Source: Alphaproteobacteria bacterium (GTDB taxonomy: Bacteria; Pseudomonadota; Alphaproteobacteria; Rhizobiales; Xanthobacteraceae). Taken from it: 16,665 bases of DNA. Position 1 is the first letter of the stretch. Each line of letters starts with the position of its first letter. Where the stretch lies: the NCBI GenBank assembly GCA_005884465.1, contig VAZH01000132.1:1-16665 (forward strand). Reading direction: 5' to 3'. Positions 16,375 to 16,665 of this stretch are shown one piece after another. The position numbers and the translations under genes were made by a program. The notes beneath the pieces were generated by a model that saw nothing but the letters and a program-made list of their open reading frames with translations, ran no database searches and was not told where the DNA came from.

Positions 16375-16397
16375 TTGCGGGTATTCAGGGCATCGCG

Positions 16398-16665
16398 ATG
16401 TGGTGGTTCAGCAAGGGTAAGCGCAAGGAAATCTGGGACGAAAACATCCAATGGCCGATTGGCGACATTGAAGCGGCACACAGGATCCGCGACATCTGCC
16501 GTTCGGCCGCCGACAGTGCCGAAAAAGTAGGCGGCTTTGCCGATCGCCCGGATAGCAAGAAGAACAACACCTACGAGACCGAACGGTACGAACGCGCCGC
16601 CAAGGTCGCGATGGAAATCGCAATCAAGATTTCCGATGACCTGTTGCGCGATTCTGCCGTGCGCC
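16398..16665 (+). CDS. Protein of unknown function, 3' partial
   Basis: 89 residues are visible and the frame runs open off the right edge. It begins MWWFSKGKRKEIWDENIQWP and continues as a charged, soluble, mostly helical sequence rich in Glu, Asp, Lys, Arg and Ala (for example ERYERAAKVAMEIAIKISDD). No membrane segment, signal peptide or known motif is visible. The ribosome binding site (AGGG, about 9 nt before the ATG) is weak, but the frame has no stops, a normal codon pattern and a plausible promoter upstream. It is divergent from the P450 gene. I do not recognise the family. Confidence 0.6.
   Translation, partial: MWWFSKGKRKEIWDENIQWPIGDIEAAHRIRDICRSAADSAEKVGGFADRPDSKKNNTYETERYERAAKVAMEIAIKISDDLLRDSAVR

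Overview
The window looks like a piece of an alphaproteobacterial chromosome, most probably Bradyrhizobium or a close relative (Rhodopseudomonas/Afipia group). The reasons are the high GC content, the gene families present, a general-stress (EcfG-type) promoter in front of a dodecin gene, and several nested palindromic repeats of the kind scattered through such genomes. The genus is inferred, not proven. No tRNA, rRNA, CRISPR array, transposase or phage gene was seen.

Region 1 (1-5331, plus strand): two different membrane proteins carrying a spermidine-synthase-like domain flank a small flavin-binding dodecin gene. The first is cut by the left edge of the window. Dodecin has a clear GGAAC-N17-CGTT promoter. 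The second membrane protein starts at a TTG with a good ribosome binding site, downstream of a perfect 14-bp palindrome.

Region 2 (5336-6908): a periplasmic L,D-transpeptidase (minus strand) ends 4 nt from the previous gene. After it come a 376-nt spacer holding half of a palindromic repeat, a small exported glycine-zipper protein (plus strand), and a nested palindromic element between convergent genes.

Region 3 (6918-11510, minus strand): a UvrD/PcrA helicase, then a YadG/YadH-like ABC exporter (ATPase followed by permease). The spacer between the two ABC genes is almost filled by two related bulged hairpins in inverted orientation. One supplies the last codons and stop of the ATPase; the other abuts the permease ribosome binding site. 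The helicase gene carries an in-frame palindromic repeat of about 128 nt that encodes an extra surface-loop peptide just before helicase motif III.

Region 4 (11790-14781): a tiny DUF1328 membrane protein converges on a hotdog-fold thioesterase, with an 11-bp hairpin at their junction. Divergent from the thioesterase is an FAD-linked D-lactate dehydrogenase/glycolate-oxidase-type enzyme (TTG start), followed by an FMN-binding PPOX-family protein (GTG start).

Region 5 (14776-16665): a cytochrome P450 (minus strand) shares a palindromic TCATGA end with the PPOX gene. A divergent gene of unknown function runs off the right edge.

Most genes are ordinary housekeeping or accessory functions. The most unusual material is the repeat biology: the palindrome inside uvrD and the paired hairpins inside the ABC exporter operon.
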